From Aliidiomarina sanyensis (lineage in GTDB: Bacteria > Pseudomonadota > Gammaproteobacteria > Enterobacterales > Alteromonadaceae), in assembly GCF_003987175.1 (NCBI RefSeq), contig NZ_PIPM01000010.1:1-64000 (forward strand): a stretch of DNA of 64,000 nt. Direction: 5' to 3'. Shown piece after piece: positions 45,331-57,025 of the stretch; the stretch's first letter is position 1, and every line of letters begins with the position of its first letter. The notes below the pieces were generated by a model. The model was not told the DNA's origin, did not search any database, and saw only the letters and a list, made by a program, of their open reading frames with translations. The position numbers and the translations under genes are program-made.

Positions 45331-47706
45331 TTAATTATTCAAATAAAACGGCCGGCGATATCCAAAGATACTTTGTTGCAACATGTCGAGCATTTGAGGA
45401 CCAGAGCCGCCCAATCCCGATAGGATAAACTGCAGACTAACACCATTGTCGAACTCAGCTTCAGGAAGTGGCTCACCGGGGATCGCAAATTCGTAATTCC
45501 GATTCACGCGCCGGTACGCGCTGACGCGAATGGACCAACAGCATCGATCATATTGCACGCCGAACATGGCGTCCATAGTCCGGTTTGAATTCAAATCTTG
45601 ATACCAATGGCTTGCGAATCGCCAGTTCTGCGCCATTTCCCATGATGCAATCAGCCCCGCTTGTTCCACCTCCTGCTCGGCAGCCAACAGGCCTCGAACG
45701 CGACGGTGATTTAACTGTATCAAGTTCCCGTCACTTTGACGATACTCCAATGCTGCACGACTCTTTCGTACTAAACTCAAATCCGTATCGTATTGCAAAG
45801 CGGAGCTTGCGAACCAACGGCTACTCAGTCTGAAATCAAGCTCTGCCGCGAGCTCCGAATTGTTGCCTGTGATCCGGCTTGTCTCATCAAATAGCTGGGT
45901 CCGACTTTCATCAAGGTAGATGATCTGACCCAAGCTAAGCCGCATCCGCTCTTCAGCTTGCGAGTCAAAAAAGCTTGTACTCCCACCAATGGTGACTTGG
46001 TGCGCGTCTGCGATACGATCTAAGCCGGTAAACCGACGAGGCCGGAACAGACTGTGGTAATCATCTTGCATCAAGATGGTGTCATAGATGCCTATCCGGC
46101 TTTGATCGCGAAACGGCACATAGAGATATTGGATCTGTGGCGTGAGAGTTTGAAACCCATCGCTATTTTGGAATTGCCGCTCCAGGTGAATTTGGCCATG
46201 CCACCGATATTGTGGCAGGAAGCGGCTAACTGACGAATCAACTTCGGGCCGATCAGATTGTTCGTAATAGGTCATCAAATAACGGACATCAGCCGTCCAA
46301 TCCCAGGCCGGTCGAACCATTCTATATTGCAGTCCGGGTTCGATATGGGTACGGGTTGCATGGTCAAAGCTATTGTCGGGCCGGCGAAAATGGGTGAACT
46401 CTGATTCCACCGAAAACTCGAGATTTGTGGCCAAGGGCTGCACATGATGAATCGCAATGCGTGGGAGTGTCCGGTATGGCGTTTGGAATGGCCCCAACAT
46501 TTGAAAATCTTCAAATTGAATGCGCGCGCGGGTTTGCTCCGCACGGTAATCGAATTGCGCTCTGCGGTAGAGGTTTGAATCGGCTCGGTTCGCAAAGGGG
46601 GCTCCAAAATCATTGATGTACGAGACATCGCTGACTTGCGCGAAATCGACATAGCCAGTCCAGCGATCCGACAACGTCGAGCGCTGCTCCACCCGCATTA
46701 ACGAGCGGCTGTTGTCTGCCGCGAGACTGCGGTCATTATGCAAATACTCGACGTAGGCGGTTCCTTGATGATTTTCCGTGAGGTAACGCCCCTCGGTCAT
46801 GGCCATGATACCGCGTTCGGTTAAAAGTCTCGGCGTCAGAGTGAGATCATAGTTGGGTGCGAGGTTAAAGTAGTAGGGGACCTCAAGTTCAACACCATTG
46901 CGCGACGAACTGCGAATGGTCGGATACAGCAGGCCTGATTTCCGCTCGTCGGTGAGCGGGAAGCTAAAGCGTGGAATGTAAACCACGGGGACATCAAAGA
47001 TACGGAATTGGGCATGATGGGCGGTGCCCCAACTCTCATTTTCATTGACCGTAATTTTATTCGCTTGAATCATCCACGCCGGGCGCTCACCGGGACATGT
47101 GGTAAAGGTTCCACGATGCAAAGTAACTTCGCGTTCCCCCGTAGCTGCTAGAATATCAATCTGCCCAGCCCGTCCGATAGCTCCGGTGGGAATGAGAACA
47201 TACTCCGATTCCAAGATGGTGATCGCGTGATTCAGTTGATCCGCATTGATTTCATTGGCACGAACCGCGATATATCCGTCGCTGTAGGTTAGGCCGCCCG
47301 AGGCATTTACTTGCCCAGTTTGTTGATCGACTTCTGCTCGGTCAGTGCGAAGAATTTGTCCCCCTTGAAACAGATTTACGTTCCCAGTGAGGTACGCAAA
47401 TCCGCGACCATCAAGCTGGGCAAAGTCAGCACGGGCTCGTATTTCATCTGGGTCGTCGGTGGGAGTACCGTTGTACTCTGGGAGGTCGAGCAACCAGGCT
47501 GGGAGCACGCGGCATTGCGCATTAGCAAGCGGGTTACTGTCTTCACTTTCAGCTTGTAATCCTGAATCCGTTGCCCCGGGTGGAACGCTCGACGAAGGCT
47601 CTTGTGCTCCGATCGATGAACTCCACGCACCCGCCCCCGCAAGCGTCACTGCGAGTGAAATTGCGAGTAGCGAACGGCGGTGCGATGGCAAAAGCGAAAA
47701 CGTCAT
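45331..47706 (-). CDS. lptD: LPS assembly outer-membrane protein LptD
   Basis: 791 residues, usual size. It inserts lipopolysaccharide into the outer leaflet with LptE. Signal peptide about 1-34, LptA-like N-terminal domain (FAYLTGNVNLFQGGQILRTDRAEVD, about 100-190) and the 26-stranded barrel. All four disulfide cysteines are present: Cys65, Cys204, Cys722, Cys723. Start 47706 gives a normal signal peptide; the frame extends to 47757. It is divergent from amgK. Confidence 0.96.
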   Translation of the reverse strand: MTFSLLPSHRRSLLAISLAVTLAGAGAWSSSIGAQEPSSSVPPGATDSGLQAESEDSNPLANAQCRVLPAWLLDLPEYNGTPTDDPDEIRARADFAQLDGRGFAYLTGNVNLFQGGQILRTDRAEVDQQTGQVNASGGLTYSDGYIAVRANEINADQLNHAITILESEYVLIPTGAIGRAGQIDILAATGEREVTLHRGTFTTCPGERPAWMIQANKITVNENESWGTAHHAQFRIFDVPVVYIPRFSFPLTDERKSGLLYPTIRSSSRNGVELEVPYYFNLAPNYDLTLTPRLLTERGIMAMTEGRYLTENHQGTAYVEYLHNDRSLAADNSRSLMRVEQRSTLSDRWTGYVDFAQVSDVSYINDFGAPFANRADSNLYRRAQFDYRAEQTRARIQFEDFQMLGPFQTPYRTLPRIAIHHVQPLATNLEFSVESEFTHFRRPDNSFDHATRTHIEPGLQYRMVRPAWDWTADVRYLMTYYEQSDRPEVDSSVSRFLPQYRWHGQIHLERQFQNSDGFQTLTPQIQYLYVPFRDQSRIGIYDTILMQDDYHSLFRPRRFTGLDRIADAHQVTIGGSTSFFDSQAEERMRLSLGQIIYLDESRTQLFDETSRITGNNSELAAELDFRLSSRWFASSALQYDTDLSLVRKSRAALEYRQSDGNLIQLNHRRVRGLLAAEQEVEQAGLIASWEMAQNWRFASHWYQDLNSNRTMDAMFGVQYDRCCWSIRVSAYRRVNRNYEFAIPGEPLPEAEFDNGVSLQFILSGLGGSGPQMLDMLQQSIFGYRRPFYLNN

Positions 47707-47846
47707 GTAAACAAGCTTACATCCAAGCGGGTGATTGTGGATTGTATGATAAAGCAATTTCCTTCCTTGGGCTATTTGCTAAGATGGGTTCTTCACGATT
47801 TAGGTTCGAATTTATCGGTTCGAGCACGTTCCGGAGTTTTTCGAGA

Positions 47847-49574
<1,728 letters not shown>

Positions 49575-49575
<1 letters not shown>

Positions 49576-49973
49576 TGTTTGGTCGATTACTCGGCGCGTT
49601 GTTTGGTTTTGCCGTAGGCCGTGTGTTTGGCGCGATTTTAGGATTTCTCATGGGTTGGTGGTTTGATGCCTTAGCCAATGAGCGCGCGCAAGCGCACCGA
49701 GCAGATAAGGCGAAGCGTACGGAGAAAACTGCCCAGAATGCTAAATCTGTTCGAACCATTGACGAAATCTACGAGTTTTTTGATGTGCGACCCGATGATA
49801 CCGATCGTGCGATCAAAAAAGCCTACCACCGAAAAATGAAAGCGTGTCATCCGGACCGAGTGGCCGCTCAAGGCGAGGCGGCGCGTCAGGCCGCAAAAGA
49901 AGCGAGTCAGGAAGTGCAGGACTTGTACGAAAAACTCATGCGTCACCGGGCTCAAAATGGCGCGGGGCAGTGA
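49575..49973 (+). CDS. Short DjlA-like membrane J-domain protein
   Basis: 132 residues. A Gly-rich membrane segment (residues 1-31, with GxxxG spacing) resembles the DjlA anchor, then a basic linker, then a J domain from about residue 62 with the HPD tripeptide in KACHPDR. It should recruit DnaK to the inner membrane. Full DjlA (271 residues in E. coli) has a TerB-like domain between anchor and J domain, and this is absent here. The context (lptD side, rluA other side) is that of djlA. Its 3' end overlaps convergent rluA by 22 nt. Confidence 0.85.
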
Positions 49974-50602
49974 ATTTCAATGCGAGTTTGTGTGCGTGGA
50001 TGTGTAAACGCTATCCATTCCGCGTGCAACAATAAACGGGGTGCTGCGCTCGTACTTTCGTGCGTTCCGTAGAGGCGATCGCCAAGGATTGGGTGACCCA
50101 ACGAAAGCATGTGGACGCGCAATTGATGCGACCGGCCTGTGATTGGATAAAGCGCTACATCGGAGCTGTTTTCCGTCGCTTCAAGGCGCTCGTAACGAGT
50201 TTGTGCAGCTTTCCCGTGCTCAAAACACACCATCTGTTTTGGCCGATTCGGCCAGTCACAACGAAGGGGTAAATCCACGACGCCCTGGGCATCCGCGAGC
50301 ACGCCCCAGACCCGAGCTTTGTACCGCTTCGCCACCTGCCGACGCTCAAATTGTTGACCTAGTTTTCCTTGTGCTTCTTTGTTCAACGCCATCACGACAA
50401 TCCCCGAGGTTGCCATATCGAGCCGGTGTACAATCCGCGCCGTTGGCAATACGCGCTGCACGCGTTTTTCCAGACTATCCTTATGCTCCGGAGCCTTGCC
50501 TGGAACGGTGAGTAGTCCTGCCGGCTTGTGCAGGATCACATAATCGTCATCGCGCCAAAGGATGGTGAGCCAAGGGGTGATTGGAGGGTGATATTGAAAC
50601 AT
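49952..50602 (-). CDS. rluA: Pseudouridine synthase RluA
   Basis: 216 residues, close to E. coli (219). It makes pseudouridine at 23S U746 and tRNA U32. The catalytic Asp is in HRLDMATSG; CDWPNRPKQ, GKAAQTRYE and ITGRSHQLRVHMLSLGHPILGDRLY are diagnostic. ATG 50602 aligns with family starts (YHPPITPWLTIL); the frame extends to a TTG at 50614. Overlaps the J-domain gene convergently. Confidence 0.95.
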   Translation of the reverse strand: MFQYHPPITPWLTILWRDDDYVILHKPAGLLTVPGKAPEHKDSLEKRVQRVLPTARIVHRLDMATSGIVVMALNKEAQGKLGQQFERRQVAKRYKARVWGVLADAQGVVDLPLRCDWPNRPKQMVCFEHGKAAQTRYERLEATENSSDVALYPITGRSHQLRVHMLSLGHPILGDRLYGTHESTSAAPRLLLHAEWIAFTHPRTQTRIEIHCPAPF

Positions 50603-50789
50603 CGGCGTGGGCAAATTCTAGGTCAAGTTCGCTGCAGTTACGTCAGCAAAAATAGATGCAAAAATCGGACTCAAAACAACAACCGTCAGCATAACAGATT
50701 TTTATCGTAAAAATTTCAATTTCGTCATACCGCCTTCACACGATTGGTCTACTATTAAAAAAAACAACAACAAAACGACGAGGTCACAT

Positions 50790-52175
50790 ATGAGTGAATC
50801 CGGACCCAAGTATTACATCCTGGATACCAACATCCTCCTGCACGAACCACTCGCATTTCTCAACTTTCAAGAACATAACGTCGTTATTCCCATGGTGGTC
50901 CTTGAAGAACTCGACCACATCAAAGACCGCCAAAAAGATGTCAGCCGTGACGCACGGGTTGCGATTCGAGCGCTGGAGGAGGCGCTGCACGAAGCCACAC
51001 CGGAGCAGATTATTTCAGGGGTTCCGCTCACTCGGATCACCGGAGAACACCAGGCAGAAGGACACATCTCGATCTTTCCCGATTACCAACTGCGACAAAC
51101 CGAGAGTGCACTCTCATTAAACGAAAATGACCATCGAATTATCCAGACTGCATTGCAGCTGCAGATTGATCGTGCACCCAGCAAAGTTGTCTTGGTAACG
51201 AAAGATATTAATATGCGCCTGAAAGCGAAAGGGGCAGGCGTAAAGTGCGTTGAAGACTATCGCACGGACCAGTTAATTGATGATATTCGACTCTTGGCGA
51301 AAGGCTTTTATACCTTTGAAGGCAACTTTTGGGATGCGGTTGGGGAGGTAAAGACAGAGCAAGACGGCCGCGATACCTACCACTTTATTTCACGGGAGCT
51401 GTTCCCCTCTTTGTACCCGAATGAATACTTGCTCGATGAAACGGAAACCTTTGCGGCGCGTGTTGAAAGCTTTACGGATACCCACGTGAAGATTTTAGAT
51501 ATTGGCCGGGAACGTTTGATGTCTACTCGGGCGTGGGGCATCACGCCAAAGAACATTTATCAAGCCATGGGTATGCACGCGTTGCTCGATCCCACACAAG
51601 ATCTGGTTATTTTGACGGGTCCGGCGGGTTGCGGAAAAACCTTGCTGGCGCTTGCAACGGCCCTCGAGCAAGTGGTGGAGAAAGGGTTGTACGAGAAGAT
51701 TATCGTCACCCGGAATACCCCTGAAATTGCTGAATCGATTGGCTATTTGCCGGGCACGGAGGAAGAAAAAATGGCGCCGTGGCTGGCGGCGATTACAGAC
51801 TCCCTCGAAGTCTTGCACAAGCAAGATGAGAATATGGAGTCGAGCATGAATTACATTATGAATAAGGCCAATATCCAGTTTAAATCATTAAACTTCATGC
51901 GCGGACGAAGTATTCAAAATGCCGTGGTTTTGTTGGATGAAGCGCAAAACCTGACAGCTTCTCAGTTAAAAACCATTGTTACCCGCTGCGGAGCAGGCAC
52001 CAAGATCATTTGTTCTGGGAATCTTGCGCAAATCGATTCCTATTACTTAACCGCTGTGACGTCGGGCCTGACTTATATTGTTGAGCGCTTTAAAAACTAC
52101 CATGGCAGTTCGACGATGAACCTCAATGGCGTGGTACGTTCAAGCTTGGCGCAATATGCGGAGGAAAACCTGTAA
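50790..52175 (+). CDS. PIN-PhoH ATPase protein
   Basis: 461 residues: an N-terminal PIN nuclease domain (YILDTNILLHEP with the first Asp, VLEELDHIKD with Glu/Asp, and later VTKDINMRLKAKG) to about residue 135, then a PhoH ATPase with Walker A TGPAGCGKT and Walker B VVLLDEAQNL. This is the PhoH2/YlaK layout, linked to RNA unwinding and cleavage. GAGG is 7 nt before the ATG. No small antitoxin gene precedes it (50603-50789 is gene-free), so a toxin-antitoxin role is not supported. Confidence 0.88.
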   Translation: MSESGPKYYILDTNILLHEPLAFLNFQEHNVVIPMVVLEELDHIKDRQKDVSRDARVAIRALEEALHEATPEQIISGVPLTRITGEHQAEGHISIFPDYQLRQTESALSLNENDHRIIQTALQLQIDRAPSKVVLVTKDINMRLKAKGAGVKCVEDYRTDQLIDDIRLLAKGFYTFEGNFWDAVGEVKTEQDGRDTYHFISRELFPSLYPNEYLLDETETFAARVESFTDTHVKILDIGRERLMSTRAWGITPKNIYQAMGMHALLDPTQDLVILTGPAGCGKTLLALATALEQVVEKGLYEKIIVTRNTPEIAESIGYLPGTEEEKMAPWLAAITDSLEVLHKQDENMESSMNYIMNKANIQFKSLNFMRGRSIQNAVVLLDEAQNLTASQLKTIVTRCGAGTKIICSGNLAQIDSYYLTAVTSGLTYIVERFKNYHGSSTMNLNGVVRSSLAQYAEENL

Positions 52176-52234
52176 CAGAATGGCGCCGGTTGCAGCGGTC
52201 GAGTTGCAACTGACGCCGTCATGTCGGGTTAGGT

Positions 52235-52645
52235 TTAGCCATGTTCAGAAAAGTAATCTTCTAAAATCACACAGGCCGCGGCGCTATCGACGCGGCCTTT
52301 TTGTAGCTCGCGATACCCACCGCGATCAAAAAGCTCGGCCCGCACACTGGTCGTGGTGAGCCGTTCATCTTGTAAGTGAATTTGGACCCCAAAGCGGCCA
52401 TGGAGTCGATTCGCAAACTTCTTGGCTTGGGTGGTGAGTGTCTGCTCACTCCCGTCCATATTCAAGGGCAGCCCGACCACGCAAACCGTGGGCTGCCATT
52501 CTTTGATGAGCTTTTCAATGAGGTGCCAGTCCGGAACGCCTTCTTTTGCTTTCAGCGCAGGTAGCGGGGTCGCCGTACCGGTAATTAGTTGGCCAACGGC
52601 CACACCAATGCTTTTTGTCCCAAAATCGAATCCCAGAACCGACAT
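52235..52645 (-). CDS. ruvX: YqgF/RuvX pre-16S nuclease family
   Basis: 136 residues, RNase H fold. It processes pre-16S rRNA in E. coli (YqgF) and is related to Holliday junction resolvases. Motifs: [15 protein letters not shown] (first Asp), [19 protein letters not shown] (Glu) and [14 protein letters not shown] (Asp). It overlaps yqgE by one base. Confidence 0.95.
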   Translation of the reverse strand: MSVLGFDFGTKSIGVAVGQLITGTATPLPALKAKEGVPDWHLIEKLIKEWQPTVCVVGLPLNMDGSEQTLTTQAKKFANRLHGRFGVQIHLQDERLTTTSVRAELFDRGGYRELQKGRVDSAAACVILEDYFSEHG

Positions 52646-53238
52646 TAAGCGTGGCCCGCTTCACTCGACAGCTGAGCAATATCGAATCCGAGACGCTCGG
52701 CAGCTTTGCTCCAGCGATCCGCCGTTGGCGTGTGGAACATTAACTCGGCATCGGCGGGAATGGTCAGCCAGCTGTTATCCGCAATTTCTTGCTCAAGTTG
52801 GCCCGCTTCCCAGCCGGCGTAACCGAGGGTCAGGATAAAATGTGGTGGAGCCTTGTCTGAACCAAAGGATTCCAAAATATCCTTTGACGTCGTGATCATG
52901 ATGTCATCCCCCAGCTGCAAGCTACTGCGCCAACCCTTTTGTGGGGTATGCAAAACAAAGCCCCGGTCAGTCGCAACCGGGCCACCGGTCAGCACTTGGG
53001 CTAATTCCAGCGCTTTACTTGGCGGAACTTGGATTTCAATCTGCTCAAGTAAACTGGCAACCGTCAGACCGACCGGCTGGTTGATGATTAGTCCCATCGC
53101 GCCCTCTTCGTTGTGCTCGCACACGTAGGTAACGGTCCGATGAAAAAACGGATCGTCGAGTCCCGGCATGGCAATCAAAAAATGATTCTGCAAGCTCGAG
53201 AATGTTTCTTTCGGGGTCGCGTCTACTGCTTTACTCAT
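52645..53238 (-). CDS. yqgE: YqgE/AlgH family protein
   Basis: 197 residues, UPF0301. Conserved segments: [42 protein letters not shown] and [14 protein letters not shown]. The biochemical role is unknown. It is always with gshB and ruvX in related genomes. Confidence 0.95.
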   Translation of the reverse strand: MSKAVDATPKETFSSLQNHFLIAMPGLDDPFFHRTVTYVCEHNEEGAMGLIINQPVGLTVASLLEQIEIQVPPSKALELAQVLTGGPVATDRGFVLHTPQKGWRSSLQLGDDIMITTSKDILESFGSDKAPPHFILTLGYAGWEAGQLEQEIADNSWLTIPADAELMFHTPTADRWSKAAERLGFDIAQLSSEAGHA

Positions 53239-53253
53239 GTACTCACTTCACCA

Positions 53254-54210
53254 TCAGGATGTCGCAGGAAAATCTGCTTCGATCGCCTCGAAGAGCTGAC
53301 CGGCTATGTTGATATTATACGCATTCTCAATCTCACGCATACAGGTAGGACTGGTCACGTTGATCTCCGTGATGCGATCGCCGATGACATCCAAGCCCAC
53401 GAGGTAAAGTCCTTTTTCCTTGAGAATTGGCCCGGCCGCGCGGGCTAAGGCAAAATCTGAATCACTCAACGGTTGAGGACGGCCACTGCCGCCGGCCGCT
53501 AAGTTCCCCCGCGTTTCGCCTGCGGAAGGAATTCGGGCCAGGGAGTAGGGTACCGGTTCACCATTGATAATAAGAATCCGCTTATCGCCGTCTTTGATGG
53601 CGGGCAAGTATTCTTGCACCATGGCGAAGCGCTTTCCATGGGCGGTCAGGGTTTCGATGATCACGCCTAAGTTAGCACCGCTCTCGTCCACTCTGAAAAT
53701 GGATGCACCGCCCATGCCATCGAGCGGCTTCAGGATGACGTCTTTGTGAGTCGCATAAAATTCCCGAATTTGCGTCGCGTCGCGACTAACCAAGGTGGCA
53801 GGAATCAGCGATGGGAACCAAGCGGTGAACAATTTTTCGCTGCAGTCTCGCAAACTTTGGGGACGGTTGACGACCAATGCGCCGTCACGCGCAGCAAGAT
53901 CAAGGATGTGCGTGGCGTATACAAATTCAATATCAAATGGCGGGTCTTTGCGCATGAGGATGATGTCAAAGTCACTCAAGGCTTCAATGGCGGGCTCGCC
54001 GAGCGTGTAAAAGTCACGCGCCTGATCACGGACGTTGAGCGGGCGCACGCGAGCCATCGCCGTGCCACCGTCAATAAACATATCCTTCAGCTCGAGATAA
54101 TACAGTGTATGTCCTCGGGCTTGGGCTTCGAGTGCTAAGCGAAAGCTCGTGTCTTTGTGGGTCTTCACCGTCTCAATCGGGTCCATCACAATAGCTACAC
54201 GGATCATCAT
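53254..54210 (-). CDS. gshB: Glutathione synthetase
   Basis: 318 residues, usual length. It ligates gamma-glutamylcysteine and glycine with ATP. ATP-grasp motifs: RKDPPFDIEFVYATHILD, KPLDGMGGASIF, VQEYLPAIKDGDKRILIINGEP and the Mg2+-binding INVTSPTCMREI. It precedes yqgE by 15 nt and follows rsmE by 9 nt. Confidence 0.97.
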   Translation of the reverse strand: MMIRVAIVMDPIETVKTHKDTSFRLALEAQARGHTLYYLELKDMFIDGGTAMARVRPLNVRDQARDFYTLGEPAIEALSDFDIILMRKDPPFDIEFVYATHILDLAARDGALVVNRPQSLRDCSEKLFTAWFPSLIPATLVSRDATQIREFYATHKDVILKPLDGMGGASIFRVDESGANLGVIIETLTAHGKRFAMVQEYLPAIKDGDKRILIINGEPVPYSLARIPSAGETRGNLAAGGSGRPQPLSDSDFALARAAGPILKEKGLYLVGLDVIGDRITEINVTSPTCMREIENAYNINIAGQLFEAIEADFPATS

Positions 54211-54219
54211 TTACTCCTC

Positions 54220-54945
54220 TTAGAGATCGCCAAAATGGGATTGTAACGCAGTAATGGCTGCGAGTGCCGCAGTTTCGGTACGCAACACCCGAGGCCCGAG
54301 TGCAACCCCCGTGCACTGATGCTCAGCGAGCAGCCGAACTTCAGCGTCAGAAAAACCCCCTTCAGGGCCAATTAACAGCGTGTACGTTGCGGCGGGCTGA
54401 ATTGTTCGAAACCGTGTGTTGGCATGGGGATCGAGAATCAAGGCTTGACCCGCTCGCGGTTTTGCTAACCACTGCGCCAAGGTGCATGCCGGATGCACGG
54501 TCGGTACGGTATTTCGGCCCGACTGTTCACAGGCGCCAAGCACAATTTTCTGCCATTGATCCTGTTTCTTCTCCAACCGCTCACCGCTTAACTTCACGTT
54601 GCATCGCTCGGTAAACACAGGCGTGATTGAGGTCACGCCCAACTCCACGGACTTTTGCAGCACAAAATCCATTCGGTCACCCTTCGAAATTCCTTGCACA
54701 AGGTGAATTTCAAGTGGGGATTCACGAGCGTCATAGTGTGCTTGAATAACATCAACGGTGACTGATTTTTTGCTCACGGCTTGGATAACCGCCTCGAAGC
54801 GATGATCATCGCCAGTGAACAGCTCCAAGGCTTGGCCAACCTGCATCCGCAAAACGCGACCAACATGGTGGCTCGCATCATCGCTCAGGGTGACCTGAGT
54901 TCCGGCTTGGAGTGGTTCAGGATGAAAAATCCGTGGGATTCGCAT
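54220..54945 (-). CDS. rsmE: 16S rRNA m3U1498 methyltransferase
   Basis: 241 residues, close to E. coli (243). It methylates U1498 of 16S rRNA. The SPOUT knot is clear in LLIGPEGGFSDAEVRLL and LGPRVLRTETAALAAI; the PUA-like N terminus begins MRIPRIFHPEPL. The chosen start matches the family; an extension to 55011 runs through the divergent ABC promoter region and is unlikely. Confidence 0.95.
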   Translation of the reverse strand: MRIPRIFHPEPLQAGTQVTLSDDASHHVGRVLRMQVGQALELFTGDDHRFEAVIQAVSKKSVTVDVIQAHYDARESPLEIHLVQGISKGDRMDFVLQKSVELGVTSITPVFTERCNVKLSGERLEKKQDQWQKIVLGACEQSGRNTVPTVHPACTLAQWLAKPRAGQALILDPHANTRFRTIQPAATYTLLIGPEGGFSDAEVRLLAEHQCTGVALGPRVLRTETAALAAITALQSHFGDL

Positions 54946-55026
54946 GGTGAGTCCGTATATAGTGAACGTATTACATTGGGCCATGTTACCCGTTGCACAC
55001 GAGTCAGACAATCAAGGACCTTTATT

Positions 55027-55917
55027 GTGGGTGAATCTATTTTAACAACCCGAGGATTGACCAAAATCTATAACGGGATTGCGGTCGTGGATCAGCTCGA
55101 TCTCGATATTCCTGCAGGGATTTGCTTTGGACTATTAGGCCCAAATGGTGCCGGCAAGACCACCACGATTGAAATGCTCGAAGGCATTTTAAAGCCAGAT
55201 GGCGGTGAGATTTATTATCAGGGTGCACCTGTCGGTACCGGGTTTTATCAAAAAGTAGGTATTCAATTTCAGCACACGGCGCTGCCCGACTTCTTGAAGG
55301 TTAGTGATGTGCTAAATCTGTTCTCACGTTTCTATGATGCACCGTTGCCGCGTGATGAATTGATTGCATGGTGTAGTTTGGAGGATTTGCTAGACCGCGA
55401 TCATCGCAAGCTCTCTGGTGGACAAAAGCAACGCTTGCTCCTTGCATTGGCTCTAATGAACGATCCAGATTTACTGTTTCTCGATGAGCCAACCACCGGT
55501 CTGGATCCTCAAGCGCGTCGAAATTTTTGGGAGTTAGTCCGCTCGGTGCGGAGCCGAGGGAAAACGGTTCTGCTCACCACACACTACATGGATGAAGCCG
55601 AGCAACTGTGTGACCAGATCGCAGTGCTGGATAAGGGCACTATTATTGCTGAAGGAGCACCGCGTGCATTGCTCAATCAACATTTCCATGGTGCGCTGAT
55701 TCGAATTCCGGTGGGGAATTTTCAGGGTGATTTGCCTGAGTTCTTTGCCCATGCTGAGTTGCAAGGAGATTTCCTCCAGCTGCAGGCCACTGAAGTCGAT
55801 AGTACGCTCGGTGAGCTCATGCAAGCCGGGATTCCACTCACAGGCCTTCAAGTGGAGTCTGCTAATTTAGACGATCTCTTTTTGAAATTAACCGGCCATG
55901 AGCTACGAGGTGAATGA
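55027..55917 (+). CDS. ABC-2 type exporter ATPase
   Basis: 296 residues: Walker A GPNGAGKTT (about residues 40-48), signature KLSGGQKQRL, Walker B LLFLDEPTTGLD and TTHYMDEAEQL. It is of the DrrA/CcmA class. The GTG start at 55027 has AAGGA 8 nt upstream, better than the long frame opening at 54781 inside rsmE. Coupled to the following permease by ATGA. Substrate unknown. Confidence 0.88.
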   Translation: MGESILTTRGLTKIYNGIAVVDQLDLDIPAGICFGLLGPNGAGKTTTIEMLEGILKPDGGEIYYQGAPVGTGFYQKVGIQFQHTALPDFLKVSDVLNLFSRFYDAPLPRDELIAWCSLEDLLDRDHRKLSGGQKQRLLLALALMNDPDLLFLDEPTTGLDPQARRNFWELVRSVRSRGKTVLLTTHYMDEAEQLCDQIAVLDKGTIIAEGAPRALLNQHFHGALIRIPVGNFQGDLPEFFAHAELQGDFLQLQATEVDSTLGELMQAGIPLTGLQVESANLDDLFLKLTGHELRGE

Positions 55918-56921
55918 TGTTCTGGAAACGTTTTTACGGCGTACTTACGGCTCGGAACCTTGAGTTCTGGCGAGATAAAGAGGCGCTCAGTTGGAATTTA
56001 ATTTTCCCATTGGTGTTGGTGGTTGCGTTCGCCTTTCTATTTGATAGTGATGATCGCACCTTGTTGCGCGTTGGGGTGGTGGGTGCTGAGCAGGTCGAAG
56101 AATTGCAGACCCTCGGTTACGTCAATCAAATCCCCTATGATGATCTCAGTCACGCCAAACGACGCTTAGAGCAGCATCAGCTGGATCTAGTGGTGTCACC
56201 GATGCAAGGTGCCTATTGGTATAACGCCCAATCGAGCGGCAGTGCATTGGCAGCAGAATTATTCCTGGCGCGTACTGTGGATTATCAGGCGGAGCAGGTG
56301 GAAGGCCAAGCGTTGCGCTACGTGGATTGGGTGTTACCGGGCATCCTCGCCATGAATATGATGTTTAGCTGTCTTTACGGTGTGGGGTACGTCATCGTGC
56401 GCTATCGCAAGAACTCGGTATTAAAACGGATGCAAGCCACACCGTTGTCCGCTTTTGAGTTTTTGTTAGCACAAGTGGTCAGCCGAATTTGGCTCGTGAT
56501 GGCGACGTTGGTGGTGGTGTATCTGATATGTCATGCCATTTTTAACTTTGTCATGGAGGGCAGTTATTGGCTGCTCTTATTGTTGGGCCTCATTGGTTCC
56601 GTATGTATTGCTGCATTGGGCCTGATGGTCGCCTCTCGCACGCGCAGTGAAGAGCTTTCAAGGGGCTTACTCGATTTCATTTCGTGGCCTATGCTGCTGC
56701 TTTCTGGGGTTTGGTTTTCCCTTGATGGCTCGCCGATTTGGGTGCAGCAACTCGCGCAGATTTTCCCATTGACTCATTTGATTGATGCGGCACGTGCGGT
56801 CATGTTTGATGGCGCGGGACTTGCGGCGGTCTTACCGGAGATCGGCATTCTCTTGCTGATGACGTTGGTCTTCCTCGGAGTGGGCGCTTACTTATTCCGC
56901 TGGACTGGAGATGGTCGATAG
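55914..56921 (+). CDS. ABC-2 type permease
   Basis: 335 residues: N-terminal membrane helix (about 22-42), an extracytoplasmic segment, and five C-terminal helices with the ABC-2 motif DFISWPMLLLSGVWFSLDG. It is the partner of the preceding ATPase, and its start overlaps that gene's stop by 4 nt. A drug, lipid or polysaccharide cargo cannot be read from the sequence. Confidence 0.88.
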   Translation: MMFWKRFYGVLTARNLEFWRDKEALSWNLIFPLVLVVAFAFLFDSDDRTLLRVGVVGAEQVEELQTLGYVNQIPYDDLSHAKRRLEQHQLDLVVSPMQGAYWYNAQSSGSALAAELFLARTVDYQAEQVEGQALRYVDWVLPGILAMNMMFSCLYGVGYVIVRYRKNSVLKRMQATPLSAFEFLLAQVVSRIWLVMATLVVVYLICHAIFNFVMEGSYWLLLLLGLIGSVCIAALGLMVASRTRSEELSRGLLDFISWPMLLLSGVWFSLDGSPIWVQQLAQIFPLTHLIDAARAVMFDGAGLAAVLPEIGILLLMTLVFLGVGAYLFRWTGDGR

Positions 56922-56950
56922 CGTGGTTTGCGACAGCGTGAGGCATGCAT

Positions 56951-56993
56951 AAAAAAAGGCCAACTCAATAAACAAATCTGCGTTGGCCTTTTT
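56951..56993. terminator. Bidirectional terminator between ABC permease and metK
   Basis: AAAAAGGCCAAC and GTTGGCCTTTTT form a 9-bp stem with A and T runs on both sides around a 19-nt loop, between convergent genes. Confidence 0.88.
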
Positions 56994-57025
56994 GCAAACT
57001 GGCTTTACTTTAGTGGGGCGCGGTT

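Noticed and set aside
50603-52175. A PhoH2-type toxin-antitoxin pair
   Set aside because: The PIN-PhoH protein is present, but no small antitoxin ORF with a ribosome binding site lies directly upstream.
54781-55917. A 378-residue fused ABC protein starting inside rsmE
   Set aside because: The extra N-terminal 82 residues have no family match and antisense the rsmE coding region; GTG 55027 has a proper ribosome binding site.
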